From Dehalococcoidia bacterium (GTDB taxonomy: Bacteria; Chloroflexota; Dehalococcoidia; SpSt-223): DNA of 64,000 bases. The stretch spans positions 496,001-560,000 of the forward strand of contig BPIC01000001.1 in NCBI GenBank assembly GCA_026003895.1, written 5' to 3'. A program made the position numbers and the translations under genes. The notes below the pieces were generated by a model. That model worked only from the letters and a program-made list of their open reading frames with translations, was not told the DNA's origin and searched no databases. Positions 44,908 to 53,338 of this stretch are shown here, in pieces (the first letter of the stretch is position 1; the number at the start of each line of letters is the position of its first letter).

Positions 44908-45851
44908 CGGTCGCGGCGTCTGTCATCATCCCCAACTGGAACGGCCGGGCCTACCTGCCCACCTGCCTCGGGGCGCTCGCCCGCCAGACCCGCCAAGACT
45001 TCGAGACGATCCTCGTCGACGACGCCTCGACCGACGACAGTGTGCGCTACGTGGAGGATGCCTTTCCTTGGGTCCGAATCGTCCGGCGGCGCCGCAACGG
45101 CCACTTTGCCCGCGCCGTCAACACCGGTATTCGCGAAGCCCGGGCCGACGTGATCGTTTTGCTCAACAGCGATACCGAGGCCGAGCCAGGCTGGCTGGCA
45201 GCGTTGCTCGCAGCACTGGACGCCTACCCCGAGGCGGGGATGGTGACGAGCAAGCTGCTCCTCTTCGACCGGCGCACGGTGATCCATTCGGCCGGCGATG
45301 TTCTGCGGATCGATGGGCGGCCGGGCAACCGGGGGGTCTGGGAAGAAGACCGCGGCCAATACGACGGTTCGCCGTGGGTGTTCGGGGCGTGCGCCGGCGC
45401 GGCCGCCTTTCGCCGGGCGATGCTCGAGGAGATCGGCCTGTTCGACGAAGCATTCACGGCCTACTGCGAAGATGTCGATCTTTCGTTCCGAGCGCAGCTT
45501 GCCGGTTATCGTTGCCGCTTCGTGCCGGAGGCGCGGGTCTACCACCATGTCTCGGCGACTGGCGGCGGTGTCGGGGCGAGCTACCTCTGCGGCAAGAACT
45601 TCATTAACGTGATCGTCAAGAACATGCCGGCAGAATTGCTTCGCCGGCACTGGCCGAAGATCGCGGCGGCGCAGGCGCGCCTCGCGCTCGAGGCGCTGCG
45701 CCACGTCCGCCAGCCGGCAGCGCGTGCGTGGCTGCGCGGCCAACTGGCCGCGGCAGGCCAGCTGCCGTCGATGATTGCCAAACGCCGCCGCATCCAAGCG
45801 AGCCGGCGCGTCTCGATCTCGGCGATCGAGGCGCTGTTGGAGGCGGCATGA
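44904..45851 (+). CDS. GT2 glycosyltransferase (rhamnosyl/WcaA-like)
   Basis: The ATG at 44904 overlaps the rfbD stop. The 315-residue GT-A enzyme opens SVIIPNWNGRAYLPTCLGAL, shows ILVDDASTDDSVRYVE, VVLLNSDTEAEPGW-like LLNSDTE (the D-x-D), and later AYCEDVDLSFRAQLAGY, the E-D-V-D-L motif. VYHHVSATGGG completes the set. This pattern is seen in rhamnosyltransferases. With rfbD adjacent, a rhamnosyl donor is likely, but that is inference. It acts on the cytoplasmic side. Confidence 0.9.
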   Translation: MTVAASVIIPNWNGRAYLPTCLGALARQTRQDFETILVDDASTDDSVRYVEDAFPWVRIVRRRRNGHFARAVNTGIREARADVIVLLNSDTEAEPGWLAALLAALDAYPEAGMVTSKLLLFDRRTVIHSAGDVLRIDGRPGNRGVWEEDRGQYDGSPWVFGACAGAAAFRRAMLEEIGLFDEAFTAYCEDVDLSFRAQLAGYRCRFVPEARVYHHVSATGGGVGASYLCGKNFINVIVKNMPAELLRRHWPKIAAAQARLALEALRHVRQPAARAWLRGQLAAAGQLPSMIAKRRRIQASRRVSISAIEALLEAA

Positions 45852-46603
45852 CGGTCTACCTCTCGGTCGTCATTCCGGCGTACAACGAAGAAGGGCGCAT
45901 CGGTACGGCGCTCGAGAAAGTTCGCACCTACCTCGGCCACCAGCGCTATTCCTCGGAAGTGATCGTCGTGGAAAACGCCAGCACCGACCGGACGGCGGCG
46001 ATCGTCGAAGCGGCGGCAGCCCAGCCGGGCGTTCCGGTGCGGCTGATCCGCCTGCCCCAAGCCGGGAAGGGCCGAGCGGTGCGCACCGGAATGCTCGCCG
46101 CCAGCGGCGAGTACCGCTTCTTCGCTGATGCCGATCTCTCGATGCCGATCGAGCAGCTCGACCGGTTCCTGCCTCCGGCGATGAGCGGCGTGGACGTCGC
46201 GATCGGCTCGCGGGAGGCGCCCGGCGCCCGGCGGATTGGCGAGCCGGGATATCGCCACCTGATGGGGCGGGTCTATAACTGGATCATCCGGCTGGTCGCG
46301 GTGGACGGCTTCGACGACACCCAATGTGGCTTCAAGATGTTCCGTGGCGAGGCAGCCGACTGGCTGTTCCGCCGGCAGCAGATCGACGGCTGGGCGTTCG
46401 ACATCGAGATCTTGCTGCTGGCGAAGCGACGCGGTTACCGAATCGTCGAGGTGCCGATCGACTGGTATCACGGCGATCAAAGCAAGGTGCGTCCGGTCCA
46501 CGACACGGTGACGATGCTGGCCGAGACGCTGCGTATCCGGCTCAACGCGCTGCGCGGCCGCTACCCCGACGCGTCCCAAGCGACCGAGCGCGACGTGCGG
46601 TGA
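45848..46603 (+). CDS. GT2 polyprenyl-phosphate glycosyltransferase (Alg5/DPM-like)
   Basis: The ATG at 45848 overlaps the previous stop (ATGA). The 251-residue enzyme has the ALG5-type start YLSVVIPAYNEEGRIGTALE, VENASTDRTAAIVE, then FFADADLSMPIEQL (D-x-D) and the substrate motif DDTQCGFKMFRGEAA. It moves a sugar from a nucleotide donor to polyprenyl phosphate, giving the lipid-linked sugar used by GT-C enzymes. That fits with the membrane protein gene that follows and the GT-C row upstream in the window. Confidence 0.92.
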   Translation: MTVYLSVVIPAYNEEGRIGTALEKVRTYLGHQRYSSEVIVVENASTDRTAAIVEAAAAQPGVPVRLIRLPQAGKGRAVRTGMLAASGEYRFFADADLSMPIEQLDRFLPPAMSGVDVAIGSREAPGARRIGEPGYRHLMGRVYNWIIRLVAVDGFDDTQCGFKMFRGEAADWLFRRQQIDGWAFDIEILLLAKRRGYRIVEVPIDWYHGDQSKVRPVHDTVTMLAETLRIRLNALRGRYPDASQATERDVR

Positions 46604-46622
46604 CCGCCGTGCCCCGCCGAGG

Positions 46623-47918
46623 ATGATCGCCCGCCGCTGGCAGGTGGCGCTCGCCGCCGCCGTCCTTTGGCAGCTCGCCGTCGGCACGCTGTACGCTCTG
46701 CGTATTCCCGCGTGGCAAGCGCCCGACGAGCCTGCCCATTTCAACTATGCCCGCCACCTCGCGCTGACCGGCGCCCTGCCAGTGCTCCAATTCGGCGACT
46801 ACGACGGGCGGTATCTCGAACTCCTGAAGGCGAGCCGCTTTCCGCCAGCGCTCCCGATCGACACGGTACGCTACGAGGGGCACCAGCCGCCGGCCTACTA
46901 CGTCCTCGCGGCCCCGCTGGCGGCGCTCGCTGGCCCGAGCGATCCGAGGCCCGTCCGGCTCCTTTCGGTTGTGCTTGGCGGTCTCCTTGTCATCCTCCTC
47001 TTCGCGATTATCCGGACTGTCCTGCCGACGCGGCCGGATCTCGCGCTGCTTGCCGCCGCGCTGCCCGCCGTCATCCCTCAGCATCTCGCGATCTTCGCCT
47101 CGGTCAGCAACGACGCGCTCGCCTCGGTGGCGGTCGCGCTTGCCCTCCTTGTCACCGTGCGGCTGATCGCCCAGCGGGAGCGGGAAGGGTCGCGCCCGAC
47201 CAACCGCCAAGCGCTGCTGCTCGGGCTGGCGCTTGCGCTCTGTCTGCTTACCAAAGTGACGGCCTATGTGATGCTGCCGGTGGCCCTGCTCGGCTTCCTC
47301 TGGGCAGGGGGACGAGCGCGGCTGCTGGCCGTCACCCTCGCGCCAGCCGCGGCGGCGGGGCTATTCTGGGCTGGGCGCAATCTGGCGCTCTACGGTCCGC
47401 TCGACCCGCTGGGTCTTGCGCGTCACGACGCGGTCGTCGCTGGCCAGCCGCTCACCGGCGCATTCGACCTCGTCACGCTGCGAACCCTCGTGGGAATCGG
47501 CTTTCAGAGCTTCTGGGGCCAGTTCGGCTGGATGGGCGTCCTGATGGACGGCTGGGTCTATGGCGTGCTCTGGGCGGGGACACTGCTCGCGCTGCTCGGC
47601 CTCGCCGCCTTCTTCGTCGATCTGCATCGCGGCCGCATGTCGGTCGATAGCGCCGGCCGACGCGGCTTGGCGCTGCTCGGCCTCCTGGTTGCCCTGATCG
47701 TCGCGGGCTTCCTCTGGTACAACCTGCGCTACTTCCAGCCGCAGGGGCGCTACCTGTTTGCGGCGATGCCGGCGATTGCCCTCGCGATCGCCGCCGGGCT
47801 GCGTTGGGTCTTCTCCGAGCGCTGGGGAGCGCTCCCGCTCGCCGCGGTCTACGGTGGCCTTGCCACGCTCGATTTGTACGCGCTCTGGCGCTATATCCTG
47901 CCGCAGCTCGCCGGCTAG
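46623..47918 (+). CDS. Polytopic GT-C-like membrane protein (DUF2142/PMT-like)
   Basis: The 431-residue protein starts IARRWQVALAAAVLWQLAVG and has about ten TM helices. The first outer loop AWQAPDEPAHFNYARH holds the Asp-Glu pair expected for GT-C glycosyltransferases, and RYEGHQPPAYYVL follows. It lacks the long beta-sandwich tail of the five large paralogs and may use the lipid-linked sugar made by the preceding enzyme. It is the last gene of the rfbD operon, 19 bases after the GT2 gene. Confidence 0.8.
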   Translation: MIARRWQVALAAAVLWQLAVGTLYALRIPAWQAPDEPAHFNYARHLALTGALPVLQFGDYDGRYLELLKASRFPPALPIDTVRYEGHQPPAYYVLAAPLAALAGPSDPRPVRLLSVVLGGLLVILLFAIIRTVLPTRPDLALLAAALPAVIPQHLAIFASVSNDALASVAVALALLVTVRLIAQREREGSRPTNRQALLLGLALALCLLTKVTAYVMLPVALLGFLWAGGRARLLAVTLAPAAAAGLFWAGRNLALYGPLDPLGLARHDAVVAGQPLTGAFDLVTLRTLVGIGFQSFWGQFGWMGVLMDGWVYGVLWAGTLLALLGLAAFFVDLHRGRMSVDSAGRRGLALLGLLVALIVAGFLWYNLRYFQPQGRYLFAAMPAIALAIAAGLRWVFSERWGALPLAAVYGGLATLDLYALWRYILPQLAG

Positions 47919-48077
47919 CCTGCCCTCCGGGACAAGGAACCGCTACGGCGCGGGGCTGCCCATCTCAATCGGGAAAGGTGGTGTCAACGAGCTGGCCAGC
48001 GGCGCGGCTCGCCGATCCGCGCCCTTCTCGTTGGCGCCAGTTCGCCGTCCTCACGCAATGGCCCGCAGTGAAATTGG

Positions 48078-48083
48078 TATACT
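48078..48083 (+). promoter_or_regulatory. -10 element TATACT for bioY
   Basis: TATACT lies 29 bases before the ATG at 48113, with GGAG at 48101-48104 between. No clear biotin-repressor operator is seen. Confidence 0.5.
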
Positions 48084-48112
48084 GCCGTCGATTTTCACCC
48101 GGAGCGATTCCC

Positions 48113-48721
48113 ATGCAAACTACCCCGCACCTGACGATGGCAGGCGCTTTGCTGCCCCGTGCCGGATTGGCGACCAAGGCAGCGTTAGCGTTCGTCTTTT
48201 CCGTCCTTCTTGCCCTGTCGGCGCAGGTGAGCTTCGAGATCGGGCCGGTTCCCCTCAGTTTGCAGACGTTGATGGTGTTACTCACCGGTGCGCTCCTTGG
48301 AAGCCGGCTTGGTGCGCTGGCCGTCGGCCTCTATTTGGTGGAGGGGCTTGCCGGCCTGCCCGTGTTTGCCGGCGGGAACAGCGCTTGGAGCGTGGCACGC
48401 ACCGGCGGGCCCTACATTCTCGGGAGCACCGCTGGCTATCTGGTCGGTTTTGTTGCTGCTGCCTACCTCGTGGGCTGGCTTGCCGAGCGTGGTTGGACGC
48501 GCAACGTCCTGCTGACCGCGCTTGCGATGGTGCTCGGCAACCTCGTCATCTATGCCCTTGGGCTGCTCAACCTTGCCCGATTTGTGCCGCCGCCGGCGGT
48601 GTTTGCGGCTGGGCTGCTGCCCTTCCTCCCGGGTGACGCAATCAAGATTGCCGTGGCGGTGGTGCTGCTCCCCAGCGGATGGTGGGCGCTCGAGGCGCTT
48701 GGGATGAGCCCGCGCCGCTAG
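48113..48721 (+). CDS. bioY: Biotin transporter BioY
   Basis: The ATG at 48113 has GGAG eight bases ahead. The 202-residue S-component protein has six helices and the family pattern: LSAQVSFEIGPVPLSLQTLMVLLTGALLGSRLG (in parts), GLPVFAGGNSAW, RTGGPYILGSTAGYLVGF and GLLPFLPGDAIKIAVAVVLLP. It imports biotin, alone or with the ECF module (BioM/BioN), which is not seen here. Own promoter, so probably not part of the rfbD operon. Confidence 0.95.
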   Translation: MQTTPHLTMAGALLPRAGLATKAALAFVFSVLLALSAQVSFEIGPVPLSLQTLMVLLTGALLGSRLGALAVGLYLVEGLAGLPVFAGGNSAWSVARTGGPYILGSTAGYLVGFVAAAYLVGWLAERGWTRNVLLTALAMVLGNLVIYALGLLNLARFVPPPAVFAAGLLPFLPGDAIKIAVAVVLLPSGWWALEALGMSPRR

Positions 48722-49041
48722 CGCACGACGAGGAGGAGGCCGAACGGCCGTCTCGTCCGACGTCACCCACGACGCCCGGTCCGATGAGGCGGCCACGCTC
48801 GGCACGCGCCTCGTCGCAGCGCTCCTCAAACTCGGCCACGTCTCGCGTTCGGGCGGCACGCGCTCACTGCCGATGGTGTCTGCCCATCCGTGAAATCACC
48901 TCGCAATGCCCGCCCTCGAGGTGTGATGCTTCCTCTGCGTTCGCTGAGGTGCTCAACCGCGCCGGTCGCGGCGGCGCAAGCGCCTGGAGCGTCTTCTTGG
49001 ACGGGTTGGCTCCGGCGTTCGGACGGCTGAAGGCCGTGGCG
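48722..49041. other. Gene-free stretch between converging bioY and mgtC
   Basis: No supported gene. One plus-strand frame right after bioY reads like a short protein end (ATLGTRLVAALLKLGHVSRSGG) but has no start. It could be a relic. Confidence 0.45.
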
Positions 49042-49576
49042 CTATGGCTCTCCTGATTCACGCTGCTTGCGCCGCGGCCGTGCGGGCGGTGGTCTGGTCT
49101 CAGGCGGCGTTCCCGCTTCATTGGGGCCGAGCGAGCGAGGATCGGTCGGGCGATGGGTGACTTCGAGGCGACGAGCCAGCGTCAAAATCGCGAAGGTGAG
49201 GAGCGTCGCGACGACGGCGATCAGGTACATCCCAGCGGCTGCGGCTAATCCGATGGCTGCCATCATCCAGACGCTGGCGGCGGTCGTGACGCCGATGATG
49301 CCACGGGGGTCGCGGATGATGGTGGCCGCCCCGAGAAAGCCGATCCCCACGACGACTTGCGCGGCGACGCGGCCTGGGTCGTTGACAGCCACGCCGACCG
49401 CCGGAAAGCCGACGGTCGAGACGAGGCCGAACAGCGCCGCGCCGAGGGAAACCAGCATAAACGTGCGCAGCCCCCGCCGGCCGGTCGCGCTGTTCACGCT
49501 CGAAGCCGACGACTGCGCCGCAGAGCGCTGCCAAGAGCAGCCGGGCGATCTGCTCGAGCTCACTCGGTGGGTTCAT
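49042..49576 (-). pseudogene. MgtC/SapB-family membrane protein, one frameshift
   Basis: The ATG at 49576 has GAGG six bases upstream and starts NPPSELEQIARLLLAALCGAVVGFEREQ, the MgtC opening with the conserved G-x-E-R. The frame must lose one base at the G5 run (49471-49475) to continue RPAGLRTFMLVSLGAALFGLVS, then GIGFLGAATIIRD and GVTTAASVWMMAAIG. The joined protein of about 177 residues has the four to five helices of the family and a charged tail. MgtC-like proteins are tied to Mg2+ stress, virulence and F-ATPase control. A single-base assembly error is the most likely reason for the shift. Confidence 0.8.
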
Positions 49577-49603
49577 CGCGGCCTCATTTCTCTGCTTGGG
49601 GGA

Positions 49604-49628
49604 GGACCCAGCGATTCGAATCTGGTCC
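49604..49628. terminator. Inverted repeat GGACC(C)AG…CTGGTCC between GT2 stop and mgtC start
   Basis: A 7-bp stem with one bulged base around CGATTCGAAT. It lies 73 bases after the stop of the minus-strand GT2 gene and 28 bases before mgtC. It could be a terminator of the GT cluster or a leader structure for mgtC. Confidence 0.3.
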
Positions 49629-49700
49629 ACCCTGCAGCACGGCGGTCGCGTCCACGCCCCAGCAGTATAGGGGGCGGTTCATCAGCCTCGGCGGGAAACG

Positions 49701-50480
49701 CTACGGCTTCGGCGTATCCGGGAGTGGCGCGGGCGCCGGGTGCGTCAGCTCGTCGCGCATCAGGTGGCGCTCCAGCCAGAGATGGAGCACCGTGAAGAGA
49801 TATTTCCGGCCCATCGTCCGGATCGACAGCCGCGAGACACCCGCCGTCCGGCCATACCAGTTCACCGGGACGACCGCGTATCGGTAGCCGCGGTTCATCG
49901 CCTTCAATGGCAATTCGACCGTCATGTTGAAGTGGTTGGCAAGCAGCGGGGAAATGTCCCGAATTACCTCGGTGCGAAAGCCCTTGAAGGCGTTCGTCAT
50001 GTCGTTGTAGCGGGTGCCGAAGAGCACCTGGATGAAGGTGTTGGCGATCCGGTTGACGATCAGTTTGTGCGGCGGGTACGCGCGAACGGTCGTCCCGCGG
50101 GTGAAGCGCGTCCCGAAGGCACAATCGTAGCCCTCGACCATCTTGCGGTAGTAGGTGACGATATCTTTCGGGTCGTCGGAGGCGTCGCCCATCGCGATCA
50201 CCACGCAATCGCCCGTGACATTCGACAGCCCTTCGCGAATGGCTCGGCCGAACCCGCCCGGCGGCTGGCGATGGATGACGCGCACGGTCGGCAGTTCCGC
50301 CACCAGCCGGATCGCGATGTCGGCGGTCCCGTCCGTCGAATTGTCGTTGACGAGGATCACTTCGTGGGGGATGCCGGCGTCGTTTAAGGTCGCGACGATG
50401 TCGCGCACGGTCTCGCCGATTACGGCCTCTTCGTTGTGCGCCGGAATGACGACCGACAGCTTCATCGGGTTCGGGTGCAT
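49701..50480 (-). CDS. GT2 polyprenyl-phosphate glycosyltransferase (DPM-like)
   Basis: The ATG at 50480 follows GGGGATGAGG; another is at 50465. The 259-residue enzyme has LSVVIPAHNEEAVIGETV, VNDNSTDGTADIA, IAMGDASDDPKD (in place of the usual D-x-D) and NRIANTFIQVLFGTRYNDMTNAFKGFR. It looks like dolichol-phosphate mannosyltransferase. The G-D-A-S-D-D form of the metal motif is normal for this branch. It probably makes the lipid-linked sugar at the end of the GT cluster. Confidence 0.9.
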   Translation of the reverse strand: MHPNPMKLSVVIPAHNEEAVIGETVRDIVATLNDAGIPHEVILVNDNSTDGTADIAIRLVAELPTVRVIHRQPPGGFGRAIREGLSNVTGDCVVIAMGDASDDPKDIVTYYRKMVEGYDCAFGTRFTRGTTVRAYPPHKLIVNRIANTFIQVLFGTRYNDMTNAFKGFRTEVIRDISPLLANHFNMTVELPLKAMNRGYRYAVVPVNWYGRTAGVSRLSIRTMGRKYLFTVLHLWLERHLMRDELTHPAPAPLPDTPKP

Positions 50481-50484
50481 CGCC

Positions 50485-51570
50485 TCATCCCCGCAAGCGC
50501 GGCGCAAGATACGAGCGGAATAATGCACGAATTGCAGCCGGTGAGAACGCTTCGACCCGGCGCTTGCCGGTTGCGATCAGCCGTTCGCGGAGAGCTGGAT
50601 CGCGCACAATGCGGTCGATGAGCTCGGCGATCACCGGGAAGTGCTTCCGGTGGATGAGGATGCCCGCTTCGCCGAGCGTATCGGGCGTCGCCGTTGCTGC
50701 GTAGGCGATCACTGGCACACCGCTCCACATCGCTTCGATCACCGGGACGCCAAATCCTTCATGTTCAGACATGCAGAGATAGACGTCGGCGATCTGATAG
50801 TAGGCGCGGAGCGCAGCGTCGGAGACGCGGTCGGTAAAGATGACGTCGTGCTCGACCCCGAGGTGGCGTGCCAGATGGTCGAGCCAGCGGCGATAGGCCG
50901 GGACCATCACACCACCGACGACGACGAGCCGGGCTGACGGGTCGATCCGTTTGTAGGCGGCAAGCGCTTTGATCGCATCCTCTTGGCGTTTGTGGGGGGC
51001 AATCTTGCTGACCGTGAGCAGCGTCGTCCGGCCGTCGTCGTACTCGGCGAGCACCGCCGGATCGGGCGTGGCCGAGAAGCGCTCGGGGTCGACTGGCAGC
51101 GGCAGCACTGCTGTGTCGGTATAGCCTGCCTGTTCGAGCTCGCGCCGGCTGTACTCCGAGTTCGCCATCGCGAAGTCGACGGTGTCGAATGACCCCAGCT
51201 CCCAGCGGCCGAGGCGCGTCACCTCGATCACTTCGGCGTCAGCACCGTAGAACAACTCGGGCGGCGTGATATTGTGGTACATCATGTAGCTCGGCCAAGG
51301 CAGCCGGCGCGCGAACGCCGAGACGGGTGAGCCGATCGAGAAGTGCCAGATGACGCGCTCGCGCTTCGCGGGGTCGATCCGCAGTTCGTGATACGGCAGC
51401 ACGTCGCCGACGAGATCGGCAGCAATGTGCTCGGCGTAGATCTCGGCGCGCGCGCCGGCCTCGCGCAGCCAGTGTCGGATCGAAAAGGCCAGATCGGTGA
51501 TGCCGTCGCCGCGGAGGGCGCCGACGGTGAGTTGGTGCACCGTCCAGCCGTCAGCCCAGCAGTCGTGCAT
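50485..51570 (-). CDS. GT4 glycosyltransferase (mannosyl/WbaZ-like)
   Basis: The ATG at 51570 lies 20 bases inside the end of the previous gene. The 361-residue GT-B protein has LTVGALRGDGITDLAFSIRHWL, YMMYHNITPPELF, ANSEYSRRELEQAGY, TVSKIAPHKRQEDAIKAL and an E-x7-E motif (EGFGVPVIE). The early part is typical of the branch making O-antigen or similar chains. NDP-sugar donor; cytoplasmic. The acceptor is unknown. Confidence 0.88.
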   Translation of the reverse strand: MHDCWADGWTVHQLTVGALRGDGITDLAFSIRHWLREAGARAEIYAEHIAADLVGDVLPYHELRIDPAKRERVIWHFSIGSPVSAFARRLPWPSYMMYHNITPPELFYGADAEVIEVTRLGRWELGSFDTVDFAMANSEYSRRELEQAGYTDTAVLPLPVDPERFSATPDPAVLAEYDDGRTTLLTVSKIAPHKRQEDAIKALAAYKRIDPSARLVVVGGVMVPAYRRWLDHLARHLGVEHDVIFTDRVSDAALRAYYQIADVYLCMSEHEGFGVPVIEAMWSGVPVIAYAATATPDTLGEAGILIHRKHFPVIAELIDRIVRDPALRERLIATGKRRVEAFSPAAIRALFRSYLAPRLRG

Positions 51571-52726
51571 AACGCTCGACCATGATGCTCCAGTCGTAGT
51601 TCGCGAGGACGTAGCGTCGGCCCGCCTCGCCCATTCGATCGGCCGCTGCCGGGTGCTCGATCAGCCAGTCGAGACAGCCTGCGAACTCTGCAAAGCCGCA
51701 AAAGGGCAGGCCGCCGCCGCTCTGGTAGCAATGGTGTGCCAGAACCGCGCTCCCGGCGTTCACGAGCACGGGCCGGCGTTGGAGCCAGCTTTCCATGATA
51801 ACGAACGAAAAGCTCTCGTTGACCGAAGGCTGAACAAGGGCGAGCGCAGCCGCGCAGCCGTCCGCTTTTTCTTGGTCGGTGATCGTCCCGAGGTCGAGAA
51901 TCTTGCCTCGAAAGCGCTTCGGAATGTCGACGCTGCCGCTGCCGGCGAGCACCAGCGACGGCCCATCGGGATGACGGAGCAGGTAGCGCGAAACGTATTC
52001 AATGAGCAGCGGCGTGTTCTTGGTCGGATCACGCCGGCCGATCGAGAAGAGGAAGGGCCCGTCGATCCCGAAGCGTGTCCGGAACCGCTCGGCATCGCCG
52101 ACCGAGGTCGTGTCGACTCCCGCGCCCCAGAGCAGCAGCCGGTCGTCTGGCAGGCCGTACAGCCGCTGAGCGAGATCCCGCTCCGGCCGGGCGAGCGAGA
52201 TGATGCCCCGCACTGCCTGAAAGACGGGGATCCAGCAGCGCATTCGCGCATACCCCTCGTCATGCAGGGCCGGAATCAGGTACGTCCGTTGCGGCGCAAC
52301 CTGTGCCCCGAAGAAGGTCGTTCCAAAGGGATAGGGGATGAAGAGGAAGATCGTCCGGTCGCGCTGCGCAATCTCGTGGTAGAGTGCCGCGCTGTTGACG
52401 CTCTGACGGAAGTACGCGATCTCCTCTTCAGGCGTGAGCCGCCGGCCCGCGATGAGCCGCTCGTTCAGGGCGCCGAAGGTGGTAATCGGCGTGTGGTCGA
52501 GCGGAAAGCGCGTGACTGGTACGCCGTTTTCGACGGACGTGCCCGGCCGGTGGAAGTCCTCGTTCCACCCGGTGAACAGGTCCTTCGCTGTGGTCGTCAG
52601 CACTTCGACCGGCAGCCCGGCGGCAGCGAGGCGCTCGGCCGTCGTCCGGCAGACCTGCTCCGCGCCACCGAGGATATCGGTTCCGTACCACGGCGGGACA
52701 AAGGCGAGCCGGTCAGCGATCGGCAT
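51551..52726 (-). CDS. GT4 glycosyltransferase, WYG type (paralog of 55068-56339)
   Basis: The ATG at 52726 overlaps the end of the coiled-coil gene by 14 bases. The 391-residue enzyme starts MPIADRLAFVPPWYGTDILGG and has CRTTAERLAAAGLPVEVLTT, then LIPALHDEGYARMR, a donor domain with SIGRRDPTKNTPLLIEYV, and E-x7-E in ESFSFVIME. It closely parallels the gene at 55068-56339 through its whole length, so a duplication is clear. Confidence 0.9.
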   Translation of the reverse strand: MPIADRLAFVPPWYGTDILGGAEQVCRTTAERLAAAGLPVEVLTTTAKDLFTGWNEDFHRPGTSVENGVPVTRFPLDHTPITTFGALNERLIAGRRLTPEEEIAYFRQSVNSAALYHEIAQRDRTIFLFIPYPFGTTFFGAQVAPQRTYLIPALHDEGYARMRCWIPVFQAVRGIISLARPERDLAQRLYGLPDDRLLLWGAGVDTTSVGDAERFRTRFGIDGPFLFSIGRRDPTKNTPLLIEYVSRYLLRHPDGPSLVLAGSGSVDIPKRFRGKILDLGTITDQEKADGCAAALALVQPSVNESFSFVIMESWLQRRPVLVNAGSAVLAHHCYQSGGGLPFCGFAEFAGCLDWLIEHPAAADRMGEAGRRYVLANYDWSIMVERYARLLG

Positions 52727-53276
52727 CGGCGTCGAGCCGCGCCCGCAGCGTGTCGATCTGGTCTTGGAGCCGCCGCTGGTCGCGCCGCAACGCCTCCTGC
52801 TGGGCGACAATCCGCGCGAGGAAGGCGATCGTCTGGCCCGTAACGACGCGCTGCCGCGCGGCTTGGATGTTGTCATAAAACACGACGAGCTCGTGCGCTG
52901 CCCGTTTGAGGCGCGTCAGGAAGCCGCCGATGATGGGCAGCGGGCTCGGCCGGACGTCGACATGGAGCGTCAAATTGCGGGCATCCTCTTGGATCTGGTC
53001 GAGCATGAACGCCCATTCGGGGTCGATCCGCAGCCGCTCGATCCAGCGGGCATCGCCGGTGTCGTCGTGACCGAACACCGGCAAGTCTGCTGCCCATTCC
53101 TCGGTCGGATAGCCGCGACTGGCTAGCCCCGCGCGCACCTCGGCCAATATGGCCTGGACGTCGATGGCCTCGTCGCGGATCTCGATGACAGCTTCAGGAG
53201 GCGGGGCCGCCGGCGCCGCCTCTGCGGGCGCCCCTTCCGCGGCGTCGGGGGATGCGCTGGGGTTCTCGCTGGCCAT
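52713..53276 (-). CDS. Coiled-coil protein sharing the tail module of the 505-residue GT2
   Basis: The ATG at 53276 gives 187 residues: a low-complexity Ala/Pro/Glu start, a middle part (EVRAGLASRGYPTEEWAADLP, RLRIDPEWAFMLDQIQED), and a C-terminal helix with FYDNIQAARQRVV and VAQQEALRRDQRRLQDQID, a likely coiled coil. The segment PLPIIGGFLTRLKRAAHELV followed by QQ resembles the tail of the GT2 at 60007-61524 (PIPLALGLLRTLSWLVVRW, then EQQDNYNRAV). No known function. Its place in the GT cluster, overlapping a GT4 gene, suggests a partner or scaffold of the transferases. Confidence 0.7.
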   Translation of the reverse strand: MASENPSASPDAAEGAPAEAAPAAPPPEAVIEIRDEAIDVQAILAEVRAGLASRGYPTEEWAADLPVFGHDDTGDARWIERLRIDPEWAFMLDQIQEDARNLTLHVDVRPSPLPIIGGFLTRLKRAAHELVVFYDNIQAARQRVVTGQTIAFLARIVAQQEALRRDQRRLQDQIDTLRARLDADADR

Positions 53277-53338
53277 AGCGGGGCGAATTCTAGTCCAGAC
53301 GGCCGGCTCGCGCGCCTCCGCTGATGGCCAGACGAGAG

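Noticed and set aside
49604..49628. A tRNA suggested by the GATTCGAATC-like T-loop string
   Set aside because: No anticodon arm or acceptor stem can be drawn; it is only a short inverted repeat.
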